A stretch of 64,000 nt of DNA from Anoplolepis gracilipes (Eukaryota > Arthropoda > Insecta > Hymenoptera > Formicidae): contig NC_132981.1 in NCBI RefSeq assembly GCF_047496725.1, forward strand, positions 8,792,501 through 8,856,500. The letters are read 5' to 3'. Positions 38,884 to 52,989 of the stretch are shown piece after piece. The translations under genes and the position numbers were made by a program. Positions within the stretch are counted from its first letter, which is position 1, and each line of letters opens with the position of its first letter. The notes under the pieces are model-generated. The model had not been told where the DNA came from. It saw only the letters and a program-made list of their open reading frames with translations, and did no database searches.

Positions 38884-41800
38884 ATGGCAGGACGCAGATC
38901 GACACTGACGACGAATGCGGTGGACTCACTGCCGGGATCGGGAGGCGGCGGTGATCCGCTACGCGAGCTCTTCGAGGCCTGCAAGACCGGCGATCTCGCC
39001 AAGGTGAAGGCGTTGGTCAATCCGAAGACGGTCAACGCCCGCGACACCGCCGGACGCAAGTCCACCCCCCTGCACTTTGCAGCTGGTGAGTTCGAGCTCG
39101 AGCTACGGAGCTCTCTTCTCTTTAGAATCATAGCGAGCATAGTTCTTGAATAACTACTTTTCGAAAATATTAAAGTTTTTTTTTGTAAGCACGTGGATTG
39201 ATAATCGAGGAAGGTTAAGATGAGCGAGCGTCACGTTCAGCTGATCGCAGTCTCTGTTGAGCAGAATTGTCAACTTGTCAAATCGCACGAGTATACGCAA
39301 CGATTCCTTACCGTTGATAATCGGCATTTAAATTGATTTACGTCAAGTTTTAATTTTTAAATTTTTATTTTTATTTCTTTCTACTTGCAAGTTATAATAT
39401 TTTTAAGAACATGACATATACATATATAAATTTTTTTTATGCAAATACTCAGAAACACTAAAGCTTTATAATTAAATAGGGATAATAAAAAGTTAAATTC
39501 TTCTCTGCAAAGAGAAAATATAAATATTCGTAGGAGAATTTTTTATTCAAGAAATTGGACAAGTATAGATTCTAAGATATAATTTTTAATTGAATAAGAG
39601 TACATATATGTATATATGTATATATATATAGCTTTATATCAATTTTTTCATATGCATGTGATAATATTTTATGCATAATTATATAATAATAACATACTTT
39701 GTATTTTTTTAAAGATTATATTATAAATGTAAAATTTTTCTATACATTTGTATACATATATACATTGTAATAGTTTTAAAAATATTATATATATATATTT
39801 TTTTTTAAATAACATTTTTGTTTAATTTTAAAATGTAGGATATGGTAGAAAGGACGTTGTAGAATTTCTCCTATCTGCTGGTGCATCAATTCAAGCACGT
39901 GATGATGGTGGTTTACATCCACTACATAATGCATGTTCCTTTGGACATTGCGACGTTGTGAGATTACTCTTGGAAGCAGGAGCAAGTCCAAATACAAGGG
40001 ATAATTGGAATTTCACACCTTTACATGAAGCGGCGATTAAGGTATTGATTTTTTGTAGCAAAAAAATATACTTTTAACATGACTTTTTGTCATTTGTAAT
40101 AACAGTTGAAGATGGAAATGGTGTCTAACTTTTTCATCTTCATTTATACTTGGCAGGGTAAAATAGACGTATGTATTACTCTGCTACAGCACGGAGCAGA
40201 TGTAAACATTAGGAATACAGAAGGAAAGACTGCATTAGAGGTAGCTGAAGCCTCTACTAAATCAGTACTAACAGGAGAATATAGGAAAGACGAACTCTTA
40301 GAAGCTGCTAGATCTGGAAACGAGGAACGATTATTACAGTTGCTAAATCCCCTTAATGTTAACTGTCACGCTAGTGACGGTAGAAGATCTACACCTTTGC
40401 ATTTAGCAGCTGGATATAATAGATCTAGAGTTGTACAGATTCTTCTTCAGAACGGCGCAGATGTACATGCTAAGGATAAAGGGTTAGTATACATGTAGAC
40501 ATTCAACCTATACATATTTATATCGCAATGAATGTGTTTCAAAAATCTTTCCAAAAAATTGCTATATATTTTATTCATATATATGCTATTTAGTTATTTT
40601 TTATTTCACTTTTATTTATTGTAGCTCTTTATTTATACAATATATCTAATGTCAGAATCTATTGAAATTTTAATTGGTTCTTTTACAGAGGTCTTGTGCC
40701 ACTCCATAATGCCTGTTCATATGGCCATTTTGAAGTGACTGAGGCACTTTTGAAACACGGCGCCGCTGTCAATGCCAGCGATCTCTGGACATTTACTCCG
40801 TTGCACGAAGCCGCAAGTAAATCTAGAGCAGAGGTTTGCTCCTTGCTGTTGAGCGAAGGTGCGGATCCGACGCAACTAAACTGCCATAGTAAAAGCGCTA
40901 TCGACGTAGCACCGACACTCGAATTACAAGAAAGATTAGCCTGTGAGTTTTAAGCGAATCTATCGTATTGTTTTTTCTATTGTTATTATTTTATTTGTAA
41001 ACACAATTACAATTGTACATATTTGAAAATTGCATTTAACGCTTATGATTCCAGACGAATATAAGGGTCACTGCCTATTAGACGCCTGCAGACAGGCAGA
41101 TCTTACGAAGCTAAAAAAATATTTGTCCCAAGAAATCGTCAATTTCAAACATCCTTATACCGGGGACACACCGATGCATTGCGCAGTGGCGTCACCTTAT
41201 CCGAAGCGAAAGCAAGTTATCGAGACCTTGATTCGAAAAAATGCTGCCATGAATGAGAAAAATAAAGATTTTCTTACGCCACTTCACGTAGCGACTGATC
41301 ATTCGCATTACGATGCGATGGATATATTACTTCGGCATAATGCAAAGGTTAACGCGCTGGATGGTTTAGGACAAACTGCGTTGCACAGGTATCTTTGTTC
41401 TAAAAAAATTATTGATTTCAGCCTCGCCTTTATAAAAGAAAATGCTTTTGTTTAGATCATTAGTTCATAAATCGTCAATTAATTATTTCCTTACTAGGTG
41501 CGCTAGAGAGGATAATGTACAGGCTTGTAGAATACTCTTATCGTACAACATCGACCCATCGATAGTATCTCTTCAAGGATACACCGCGGCGCAAATTGCT
41601 GCCGAGAATGTGTTAAAAATACTGCAAGGTAAGATATTTAATCTAGTTTTGAGAGTTACACTCTCAGAAGAACAATTTTTGATTTTAAGTTTAATTTTAT
41701 AGATCCGCCGAATGGAACCGATGATGTGGAAGCGCAACTCTTGGAGGCGAGCAAATCTGGCGATCTTGCAGCGGTAGAAAGAATCTTGCAGGCCAATCCG

Positions 41801-44639
41801 CATGCAGTGAACTGCCGCGATTTGGACGGAAGGCATTCAACTCCACTGCATTTTGCAGCGGGTTTTAATAGAGTGCCAGTTGTGGAATACTTATTAGCAC
41901 ATGGCGCGGATGTGCATGCCAAAGATAAAGGGTAATTAATGTGCAATATTATTGTAAAGTACTTGTATTATGATTCTATTTTGTTTTTTATATCTTGTAA
42001 GTAGAGAATCTCTTTATAAAATGAATAATTTACTAATTATTTTACTATTGATCATAATTTACAAAAAATATTTCTCAATACTTAGATTTTCTTGTATCTG
42101 TAGTATCATACAATTTGGACACATTAATCTTCATAATTTAATTAAATTGTTCTTAATAAAATTTAATAAAACATTAGATATTATATTTATTTTATAATAT
42201 GATGATATAGTGGATTGGTTCCTCTTCACAACGCTTGCTCTTATGGGCACTACGAAGTCACGGAATTATTGGTAAAACACGGTGCGTCCGTGAATGTCGC
42301 CGATTTGTGGAAATTTACGCCACTTCACGAAGCCGCCGCCAAAGGCAAATACGAGATAGTTAGATTACTATTGAGACACGGAGCAGATGCTACTAAAAAG
42401 AATAGAGACGGCGCGACACCATTAGATCTGGTAAGAGATGGTGATCAAGACGTAGCGGATCTTTTGCGTGGAAATAGCGCTCTTCTGGATGCAGCAAAGA
42501 AGGGCAATTTAGCTAGAGTTCAACGACTAGTCACACAAGACAACATTAACTGTCGGGATGCACAAGGACGCAATAGTACTCCGTTACATTTGGCCGGTAA
42601 CTTATATCACTTTTTATAAATATATAAATATTGATAATCTGTTCTCTTTTTTCTTAATAATTTTTTGAGTCCCTTCTTTATACCTTTGGTTATTATTATA
42701 TACTGTTCTATTAATATAAAAATCCAATTTTTTCTGAAAATAAAAATGTTTTATCTTTATATATAATTTTATTCATAGACTATATCTTTTCCATACAGCG
42801 GGGTACAATAATCTCGAGGTAGCTGAATTCTTGCTCGAACGTGGAGCAGATGTAAACGCGCAAGATAAAGGCGGCCTTATTCCTTTGCATAACGCGTCAA
42901 GTTATGGTCACTTGGACATTGCAGCCTTGCTCATTAAATATAATACTGTAGTAAACGCGACTGATAAATGGGGATTTACACCACTTCATGAAGCTGCGCA
43001 GAAAGGTCGAACGCAACTGTGCGCTCTTCTACTTGCGCACGGCGCCGATCCCTTTCTGAAAAATCAAGAGGGACAGACTCCGGTGGATCTAGCCAGTGCG
43101 GATGATGTTAGGTGTCTATTACAAGATGCTATGGCTTCTCAACAAATCGTTCCATCGGTACCATCCGGCAATATGGTTAACAGTACTGGCGGCAATCCTG
43201 TTAACAGTAGACCACCCAGTATTGTATCCGGTAAGAATGCTTTGTAATTATAAAAACTGTTTTAAAATTCTTTAAGCTTGATTAAAATATATATCAAACA
43301 CAAAAGAGGCAGAAAAGATTCTAATAAAATATAGACAAAATATATATAGAAAGTATTCATATATACATATTTACACTCATTATTATTTATATTTTCTTCG
43401 CTTTTGCCTAGTTCCCGTTACACCGCCGCCGCCTCTCACTCAAGAAACAGTTATCATGCCATCCGGAGCGGCTATGACTTTATGCGTACCATTAGCTCGT
43501 CCGACATCGTGTCTGAGTCCAATGCCACCGAGCGAACCATGCTCTGAGAAAGAGTCCAAGGATTTATGTAAAGAACACAACGGTTCCATCACGACTGTCG
43601 CTGGTTTCCTACAGAGCCTCGGTTTGGAACATTTACTCGAGCTGTTCGAACGCGAGCAAATTACTTTAGATATACTGGCAGAAATGGGTCACGAGGATTT
43701 GAAGCAAGTTGGAGTATCAGCTTATGGTTACAGACATAAATTAATTAAAGGCATGGACAAGTTGTTAAACACAGCAGCGGGTTCTCTTTGGCAGCCATCC
43801 ATAAATCCCGGGACATTATTAGTGGATTTACTAGCGGAGGACAAAGAATTCTTGGCTGTTGAAGAAGAAATGCAAAGTACTATTAGGCAACACAGAGACA
43901 ACGGTCACTCTGGCGGTATCTTTTCTCGATACAATATAGTCAGAGTACGTATAACTGTTATTTAACTATATCAAGAATGATAATTTTTTTATCGACAATT
44001 TTTAATTTCATTAAAAAATATCTTATATGTATTTTTTTTTTTTTTTAGATACAAAAGGTTCAAAATCGCAAGTTGTGGGAACGTTACGCTCACAGAAGAC
44101 AGGAAGTAGCTGAAGAAGTCGGCGCCGCCGCTCCCGCTTCTCCTGGTACTGGACCGAGGGGTAGTTCCAGTTCGACAGTATCACAGGCGAATGAGAGAAT
44201 GTTGTTTCACGGAAGTCCATTCATCAACGCAATTGTTCAGAAAGGCTTCGACGAACGGCACGCGTACATCGGTGGAATGTTCGGCGCTGGTATATATTTC
44301 GCGGAACACAGCAGTAAAAGTAATCAGTATGTTTATGGTATATGTGGCGGTACTGGATGTCCCGCGCATAAAGATAGAAGCTGTTACATTTGTCACAGAC
44401 ACTTACTGTTATGTAGAGTTACGCTCGGTAAGTCATTTTTACAATTCTCGGCGATGAAAATGGCGCATGCCCCTCCCGGCCATCATAGCGTAATGGGTAG
44501 GCCGTCACAAGGTGGCTTGGTATTTCCCGAATACGTTGTCTACCGAGGCGAGCAAGCCTATCCCGAATATCTCATCACATATCAAATTGCGAGACCCCAG
44601 CAAGAAAATGGTGGTAGTGAGGGTGTCGAGGAACGGTGA
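38884..44639 (+). CDS. Tnks: Tankyrase, poly-ADP-ribosyltransferase with ankyrin clusters, SAM and PARP domains
   Basis: Adds poly(ADP-ribose) to client proteins (Axin, telomere and spindle factors in relatives), recruiting them through ankyrin clusters. Coding exons: 38884-39085, 39839-40041, 40157-40482, 40689-40942, 41055-41388, 41498-41628, 41703-41931, 42211-42596, 42799-43230, 43412-43944, 44049-44639. Every phase joins, giving 1206 residues, close to the usual length of fly tankyrase and vertebrate TNKS2. A short N-terminus without the His/Pro/Ser-rich region of TNKS1 precedes five ankyrin clusters (about 24-790) with repeated STPLHFAAG and PLHNACSYGH motifs. A proline/serine linker follows, then SAM (about 888-952, FLQSLGLEHLLELFE). 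The PARP fold has MLFHGSPF (about 1060), GGMFGAGIYFAEHSSKSNQY, the CHCC zinc site CPAHKDRSCYICHRH and the catalytic Glu region RGEQAYPEYLITYQI. The H-Y-E triad looks intact, so the enzyme should be active. Apparent splice donor GTAAGT near 44429 is inside coding sequence (VTLGKSF) and is not used. Confidence 0.97.
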
Positions 44640-47600
44640 TCGAAAGAGCTGGGTCCCGCGGCGAGATTGCGCAGTCTCTGTTGCTGTCAAAGACCGAGGG
44701 CATGCGGTGCTTTGTCGCGGACATAAAACACGAACTGTTTCGTATTTTACTTCATCAATTCTTCCATTTTTAATTGATTAGAAATGTGCAAAAGTAACAG
44801 TGCGCGCAAGCGCGTGTTTATGTATGTGACTGAAATATATGCGCACTTATAAAATATTTTATTCCAAAATAATATCTAAACTTAAAAAAAAAAGAAATGG
44901 CCGTTGTAATAGCTTATTTCTAGCATTTAAACGTGATATTATTTAAGCTCAGTCCAAGCGAAGATAGAGAGATGCATATGGATCATGATGTGTATATATC
45001 GATATAGATTGCAGTGTGTCTCTTACATCAGATTTGATGTGTCGATTAGTGTGTTCCTAGCATTAGTCAGTATTAAAAGAAATTACAATGTATTCGTATA
45101 AATGTGGGAAACCTAATTTATATTGACACATGCTTTACATGAAAAAATTAAAAGCATAGGAAAAAATATTCGATTGTGAAAGTATATAAAATCATCGAAG
45201 AACGAATGTAATTTAACTGACCGTCTCACACATAATATAGTAGCTATAATATAAATTAAATTTATCTATTTGATATATACATTATAAGTAAAGTCTGCAA
45301 TGTATGTGATAAAATGTATGTTTATATATATAAATATAAATTTGTTTTTTTTTTATATGAAATAATGATATATTTATAATTATTGAAAAATTTTACAGCA
45401 TTACATGGTATGAGTAATTTTTGTATTTTTATTTTAAGAAACGATCCAATCGACAGAACTATATCTGTATGTAGACTATTATTATTTGATGTATTACAAA
45501 GTTTATTTAATTATTAATACATAGATACCCCTTTACATTTCGGACTTTACTTACGATGCATATAACATTTATAGTCTTAGTGTAAGTATTGTACATAAAA
45601 TTCATGATTATCTATTCTTTAATATTTCATAAATGTAATCAATGGGGTTCCTATATAATTCGATAGCGATTTTTCAAATACTGTACAGCCTCTTTTTACT
45701 AAGACAATATAGCTATTTTATTAATGTCAACATATTTTAGAAGTAAAGAAGATATCAAAAGATATCTACGTGTTAACTCTGAAAGCAAAACTACCCATTG
45801 TCAAGGCCGGGCGTAATACGTAGCTGCAAATTATTATGACATCGAAAAATAATTTATTAAATAATCGAGTTAGTTTTACTTCAAGATACGCATAATGCCA
45901 TTCAAGGAATAATAATTTTTTTAAGCAAGCTGAAGATTATAAATGGCAAATATCGAAGACATTGATCTCATTAAAAATCGTCTTTAATTCAAGATATATA
46001 TTCAATACGAAATTATTCCGCTGTAATTAAAAAGAGGAACAACTATACAAATATATAAAAAGATCCTATGACTGTATATGACAGGAAACGAACACCACAA
46101 TCGCAATTGCAATAGTTTTAACATTATTCTCTAGGTGATGGGGTGGCTTTTTGTATTTATGGAAGTTTTCAATTCATTTTAAGTAAAATGCTACCGATTA
46201 TCTGTGACAGAATATGGACACAGATCTAATGATTTGTCTGCGCTACTGCCTCTGCTTCAATGCCGATATTACAATATTTTCGTGTAAAGCAGATATGCAG
46301 TAATAGGCCAGATATATATGAAGCGTGCATACATATTACCATTGTGTTCTACTTGTAAGAGAACGAGAGACTTACAAAGAAAAACAATGACTTTCTTTAA
46401 TTGTTAATACGTGAGTTTTTTCTATATCTTTATTTTATCCTCCTGTTGCGTAATATTTTTAGGATTCACATGAAAAAAAAACACATCCTTCTTCCTCCCA
46501 TAAATCATCTGCTCAAGGATTATTAAAATTTTGCTCCATTATAATACATATTTTGCTTTAAGGATTAACATCAATATTTGTAGATTTCTTTATCAGCCAA
46601 TTGCAAAAATTTTGTTTCTCTCTCAATTGACAGAATGCACGAACGCCGATATCTTCCACATGTATGCATACATCATTCAATGAAACTCATTAAAACGTAA
46701 ATATTTTTAGCACGTGTTGCGTATTGCAAGATATGGTTAATAGTAAGAAACTCGATAAACAGTTTAATCCACTACTTTGTATCTCTGCGGGTCTTTTTAG
46801 TCTCCTTATTAAATTATTTGTCAATCTACTTTATGAGCTATATTATATCATTCATGGAATTTTTTCGATTTTTAAGCAAGCTCTTTTTATACAAGATGTA
46901 TTTATATGTACATTCTGAGAAGATACACATTATGTACACTGATGTAAAAGCAAAACCGATTACGTTATACGTTTCGTTACATATCAGATAAATTACTTAA
47001 GCATATAGCATACATATAACACATTGATGTGGAGATTAGGATAGGAAAGGTACTAAAACATATTATTTATTTGTCAAATTATTTTTTTTTTCTTTTTTCG
47101 TAATTTTATCAGTACATGTGAAAGTTTGTTTTATTAAAGTATTTTTCTTATTAGATAATAAGAGGAATAGCATTTTTACATTAATTACGTGCGGAGCAAA
47201 ATTTATCTTTGAAATTAAGTTTTCATTTAAATATCGATATGTTTTCAATTTTATCCCTATACTGAAATAATGAATTTTAAGACTACAAATAGCCGCGAAA
47301 CGCGCTCTGCTAATGCTGGACTAATACGTATACTATTATAATTTATAATTGCTGCAACACATGACCATGTCATATGTCTGAGCACGTTAATATCAGAATC
47401 AATTTGCGTGATAATATCTGATCACAACGTTACGTGCTTTTAACGCGCAGCAACCTTCAATAGATTTTCGAGTATGCATGTATCTCGAGAATAGACTTTT
47501 GTAAAACTTTTGTATACTTTGCCAGTATAATATGGGACTAAACTTTAAACTTTAAAGGGTATCATTTCGCGCGTTTTTTCAGCGATATCCTCTCGATATC

Positions 47601-48280
47601 ATTGAGAGCAAAAACAAGTCTGAGTTGCTGATACATATTCCTCGGATGGGAAAAATTTGCAAAAATTAAATTTCAACAACCAATACCGAACGTTTGTTCT
47701 CGTTTCGAGTGTTGTCACGTTCCTCGTCGGTCGTTTCTTTAACGGAAAATTACGCGGCAACGCAAAACCTTTTAGAAATTATGTTAGTGTGATACGTGTT
47801 CACGTGTCGTGTACCATCGTGTATCGTTTGATGAATCGACATATTCTGATCTTGGCGCCATTTACTGGCACTTTAATTAAATCTTCGCGATATTTTTTTG
47901 CTCTCATTATCTCGCGTTCCATTGGAAAAAAAAACCCAATACTGCAAATCATAATATTTTCTGCTGCTTGTTTGTTCGTTATCTTGCGTCCTGTTAATTA
48001 CAAAAGTATCATTATGTATCTCTTTACCATATAAGAAGGAGATACACACATTTTATCATACGAAAACTTAAATCGCAACGCAAATATAATTTTTATTCTC
48101 ACGAAATTTTTTCACATTATTGAAAGATAATTTTATGCAGCGCGATAATCGCATGATTCAGCTGTAAATACTAAAAATACCAATACGCGAGCGCTGTCAG
48201 TATACATCCAGCTCAATACATCAACGTTATCTATTTATCGCGACATGCATATTTTATGTTACAGGTGCGTTATTAATATA
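44640..48280. other. Tankyrase 3'UTR and intergenic DNA
   Basis: AT-rich sequence after the tankyrase stop. I could not settle on one poly(A) signal. The only long open frame, 47657-48034 (+, 125 residues, hydrophobic), resembles nothing I know and has no splice or start context that supports it. No RNA gene recognised. Confidence 0.5.
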
Positions 48281-49188
48281 CGAGCGCTTCTCGCTTATGC
48301 GCGGTAAATTTCGCGGTAACATCGACAGACTGCCGAAGGAGATTTGGCGCCGGTTACGTCAATTACACGTGCTAGTTCGCAAGGTCGACTCCAGTCATCA
48401 AGTTCCATCGAGCACGTGCGTCGCATTCGCAATTACAGCGATTACAATTCAAACACGATTATTTTTCAACCAGGGGCAAGGGGAGGGGGGCGAGATATTT
48501 TCGCGCAATAAATGGGGCACGTAAAGGCATAAAAAGAGCGACGTCGCGGAGAGAACCGGTATATTAAAATCGCCCCGCTGCAACATTGTAGCGGGAGAAA
48601 ATCAACCGGCGCGACATGCGGTTGCAAGCAAGAATGCAAAAGCCACGTGACTCGTGCATCGTTTCGATTCGTAAAGTCGCCGCGATCACGTGAATGTCAC
48701 GCATGACAGTAGGCACGCATGCGCGCGCGCTTACATCGCCGGCCGGTTCGCGCCTCGCGCTATACGTTCAAACGTGCGTCGGACGCAGTCGGAGACAGAT
48801 TATTAATACCGCGCGATTGACGGCGCGTCGTCCGAACTCGCGAGGTAGAGCTTGAACTCTCGCTCCTCTCGGACGATATCGTGATCTCGCGACTTTTCGT
48901 GCATCGGTCGAGGAACGTCCGATCGAATGGCAACGGATTAAGATAAGACGCCGCTGTCGGTCGTGTGCGACGGAGTCGGTGACGGACAAGCGTGCGATGC
49001 TCTCATTAACATGTGAGAGGAAAAAAGAGAAAAAAAGAGGTTCCACAGTTTCTTTAAAGTCGGTCCTTTAAACGCGATCGGCGTATATACACAAATTTTT
49101 ATACACCCTTCATATAAAATTGAAACTCAATAATCATGATATATCCAAGTATCGTGATGTCACGTACGGTCGTATAAGAAATTTTTCC

Positions 49189-49236
<48 letters not shown>

Positions 49237-49396
49237 GACAACTCTATCACCAGTCACATTTTTACAAAGAGGAATGCTCTCGTGAGAAAGGAAAACGTCG
49301 GTGGGAGCTGACTTCCTAAAGAAGAAAACGTCCACGAAGATTCTTTAAATCCATTCTCTGTCGGGTCAGAGGGGTTCATCATTACTGCGAGAAACA
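48281..49396 (+). promoter_or_regulatory. CpG-rich putative promoter and 5'UTR exon, perhaps of the PPP1R3-type gene
   Basis: From about 48290 to 49080 the sequence is rich in CpG (many GCGCG, CGCG and CGACG words) against AT-rich flanks. At the downstream edge a strong donor reads AAACA|GTAAGTA with the intron starting at 49397. The next + gene, at 63100, begins coding six bases after an acceptor, so it requires upstream non-coding exon(s). This island is a candidate, which implies an intron of about 13.7 kb. A GA microsatellite (49189-49231) lies in the proposed leader. Confidence 0.4.
49189..49231. repeat. (GA)n microsatellite
   Basis: About 42 bases of GA with one AA, inside the putative 5'UTR/promoter zone. 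Such tracts can bind GAGA-type factors in insects; that role here is an inference. Confidence 0.9.
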
Positions 49397-51141
49397 GTAA
49401 GTAACTCGTTATTCTTTATCGCTTTTTATTGGTTTATTAACATCTCACGCGTGGGCGATATTATATATCTTTCGCACGCTAATCTCGCGAGATAGAATGA
49501 TTCCATTGCAAGCACTTACGATGCAAACGATTTGCCAATTTACAATCACCATTAATTTTGAATTCAAGTTATATAGTTAAAGCTCTTTTTCTCATCATAC
49601 CGTTTTATCGTATTTGTAAATTAAAAAAATATGTTGAATAAAATAACAGAAAAAGTACGGATGGAGTTAAGAAAGAGTATATTTTATTCAGATTGGAAAG
49701 TTTTCTGTGTTGAAGTAGCTAAAGTCATGAAATTTGAACACTTTTGGCCAAATGCCAAAAGATATTTTTTCTTTTAACGTAAAAAAAGAAAATATGTTTG
49801 TATTGAAATCTTCACATGTATGTTACAACTAGATCTGATTTCTTTAATAATTAATATTATATATATAATTAAAAAATTAAGATTTTTAACAACACATCAT
49901 TAATACTGCCAAATGAATCAATGATACAATAAAATTGTACTGTAATAATTGTGCAATTAAAATTACAATGATTTGACAATGATTTCTAAAGACAAACTCT
50001 TCGAATATAAATTTTTATTTTTGCCTTATACATATATTTCCACGTCAGAAATTTTGCATTTTCAACTTTGAATCGTAGAGATGATAATATTACAAAATGC
50101 GAAAATTTTTGAAACCGATATTATCATTTTTCAATAAATTCAGATAAAAAAATTAATTGATAAATTAATAAAAAAAATTATTAATAAGATAAATAAATTT
50201 ACATAAAAAACTACTTAGGATTTCTTAAAATAAAATTATGATAATTGTTGTATATAAAGTGTATATCTTTTATATCTGTAGTAAAAAAGATGTTATAATA
50301 CTAAACATTATATTAAATTAATATTAAGCTTATCCCGGAATATTGTATCAGTTCCAGACCGAACTATAAAGTAGTTATGCATTTATTCCGCTTATGCACT
50401 ACACCGCTTAGGTCTGCAATAAACCTGAATGTTTCCTTTACAGTCAGGAATGACTTGTAGTTGCGGATTTCACATTTGATACAAGTCTATGAGAGGACTT
50501 GTGAGTATCTATATTCTACAATAAAGTTCCTGTTAACGTGCTTGACACTTTATTATCAATGTTATTATTTAATTCTGACTAATGTATAGATGACATTGAA
50601 TTTAAGCATAGGCTGAGGATAAGATAACTCAGATTTTGAAACAGATGTGGCGCAAACAAATAACTCGGATTATAGTAGATTATATTTAATTTATAAAAAT
50701 ATAAATTTTTGTATATGAGAACTTTTAGAAAAAAATTTATTTTAAGCAAATTATTTTAGCAAACGCTAGATTTTAACGAAAACTTAATTTTAGAAAGGAG
50801 AGTACATGTTGACGAAACGTGCGTGATACTAATTTACAAAAATAAAAGCAAGTTCTGATCTCATGAACTATTAGTTGTTTATAATCATGTGGAAAATACC
50901 GAGATCTTTTTATGAAGAGAATGTCTTTATAAAGTTGTCTATAATTGAACTCTTGCTCTTTGTTTATCGATATGATATTTTTTTTTAGCTGACAAAAAAT
51001 GCCGATATAATTGCGCGACGTTAATCGGAAGTTTGTTACGTATACATTATCATAAAATTGTGTGATATTTTAAATATAGGATAATTAGGATAAAAATAAT
51101 GTAAATTTTTCAGCTAAACACTTCTAATCATTTAGACGCAT

Positions 51142-51181
51142 ATTTCGGGCCGTTGTGGAATTTTTCCACACGGGCCGAAAT
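51142..51181. repeat. Short GC-rich inverted repeat (hairpin)
   Basis: ATTTCGGGCCGTTGTGGAA pairs with TTCCACACGGGCCGAAAT, stems of about 17-18 with one or two mismatches and a tiny T-rich loop. It is much more GC-rich than its flanks. Confidence 0.7.
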
Positions 51182-52203
51182 AACTGTCCACGCGTTTACC
51201 TCACGTGTTATCGTTTCACAAAGGGGATTCTTTGTTTACAAACAAGATTTAAGATAATTTTCACAAATGACAATCTACAATTCACGTTCGTGTTATATTA
51301 ATATCATACAATTATAATGAATTAGATATTAATCAAACCTTGATAATTAGATGCGCTAAAGAACTTTTCGTACAAAATTAATTAGAAGCAGGCTAATAAA
51401 AGATTAATTAAAATAAATATCATTTGACAGTTTTCTGAAAAAATTCACTACCTCAGTTATTTTATTTAATTTTAATAAATTGAATTTTAATCAATTATAA
51501 TTTAATAATTAAATTATATTAATAATTAAATATTTAATTGTAATAAAACATTAATAAACAATAATTTAATTGATAATTTTATCAATCAAATAACGGGACA
51601 AAAAAATAAAATATGTTTAATGAATCGAACTTGATAAATTTTTTCGATTATCAAAGATGACAGTTTTTCTTGCATCAAACTTTTTAAAAGATTCATAAAC
51701 GTGCTTCGAATATGCTCTGCGTCTAAATATTCTCTCGAAACCAGCTTAGCGACTTCCCGAACGACGTTCACACGTCGTATGTGTGCGTGTGGCCGCGTGC
51801 TCTCGTGCCCCCTCAAGAAAACTCGTGTGTTTTCCGGTCAATCGTCCCTCGCATACGCCCACACGAAATTCTATCGAACTGGAATTTTGACATTTATACA
51901 GAAAATTTACTTACATGTGTTTCCATTCATATCCAAACACTTGCTTCCGGAGAAAGTCTATCTTCTGATTATTATAACAAAATATTCCCCGTAAAAAAAA
52001 AACTTTGAAAATTTGTTATTTGACTGTATAGTGGAAATTTCGATTATAAATTTAAATACAATTTGGAATTGTCAGATCATATTAAAATCTTGATATCTTT
52101 TTTATAAGCATTTATTATTAGTTTTAAAATAAAAGATCAGTAAAAGTTGATATTATTTTCATAAATAATTAATTAAATTTTAATGAAGTTATTTTTTCAT
52201 GAA

Positions 52204-52205
<2 letters not shown>

Positions 52206-52240
<35 letters not shown>
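52206..52240. repeat. (TA)n microsatellite
   Basis: About 34 bases of TA repeat, about 70 bases upstream of the MITE-like element. Confidence 0.95.
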
Positions 52241-52242
<2 letters not shown>

Positions 52243-52311
52243 CTTGTTGAGAAATTAGTATATCTTATATTTCGTTAAATATTATTATTATTATTATGTA
52301 AATGTATTTTG

Positions 52312-52499
52312 TTTTTTATTTATGTAATATAATAGCAATAGTAGAGCGAGTTTTTTAATTCATTGATTGATCAATCGCATGATGCGCAAATACAGTACGC
52401 GTTTCATTTGCGCATCATGCGATTGATCAATCGATGAATTGAAAAACTCGTCCGTATTAATAAATCATTACATTATTAGTGAGAAACATAAATAAAAAA
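52312..52499. mobile_element. MITE-like inverted-repeat element
   Basis: Inner arms of 45 bases (52347-52391 and 52406-52450) match as reverse complements at 43 of 45 positions, separated by a 14-base loop. A second matching pair lies outside them (52312-52325 with 52486-52499). No ORF is present. The form is that of a non-autonomous DNA-transposon remnant; I did not identify a clear target-site duplication or family. Confidence 0.6.
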
Positions 52500-52958
52500 T
52501 GAACGATACTTAATCAATCTACTCACGTCGTACCTTAAAAGAAAAAGTAAACTTAGAGTCACGTGATTCTCGAATGGTAATACATCAGATATAACGAAAA
52601 AAAAGTTAAGGCGTCACAGTTAATTAAATGTAACCAAGTGCAACTCTTTCGATACTCGAGAGATAATTAAAGGATTAAAAGATGATATGACGATTATGTA
52701 ATAATCTTGTCTTTGCATCAAGAACTACTTAAAGATCATTTATTTGCTTTTAAGTTGATTTTTTTCTATTATTGAAATAAGCAAATTAAGCAAATATTAA
52801 ATAATGTGGAAATAAGTTCTCGGCGCTTCTCAATTTCTTGATATCTTTAGAAATAATTAATTTTTTTCCCGCTTTGACATTGCGTGTACGCATAGTTTCG
52901 GCATGACTAAACTTTGTTCGGTAAGATTCCACGATCGAGGGCGTTAGAGCTAACTGTA

Positions 52959-52989
<31 letters not shown>

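Noticed and set aside
44429..44434. GTAAGT splice-donor consensus within the last tankyrase exon
   Set aside because: The sequence reads straight through as the conserved VTLGKSFLQFSAMKM segment of the PARP domain, so it is coding.
47657..48034. 125-codon hydrophobic open frame on +
   Set aside because: Composition typical of AT-rich chance frames, no recognised motif, no supporting splice or promoter context.
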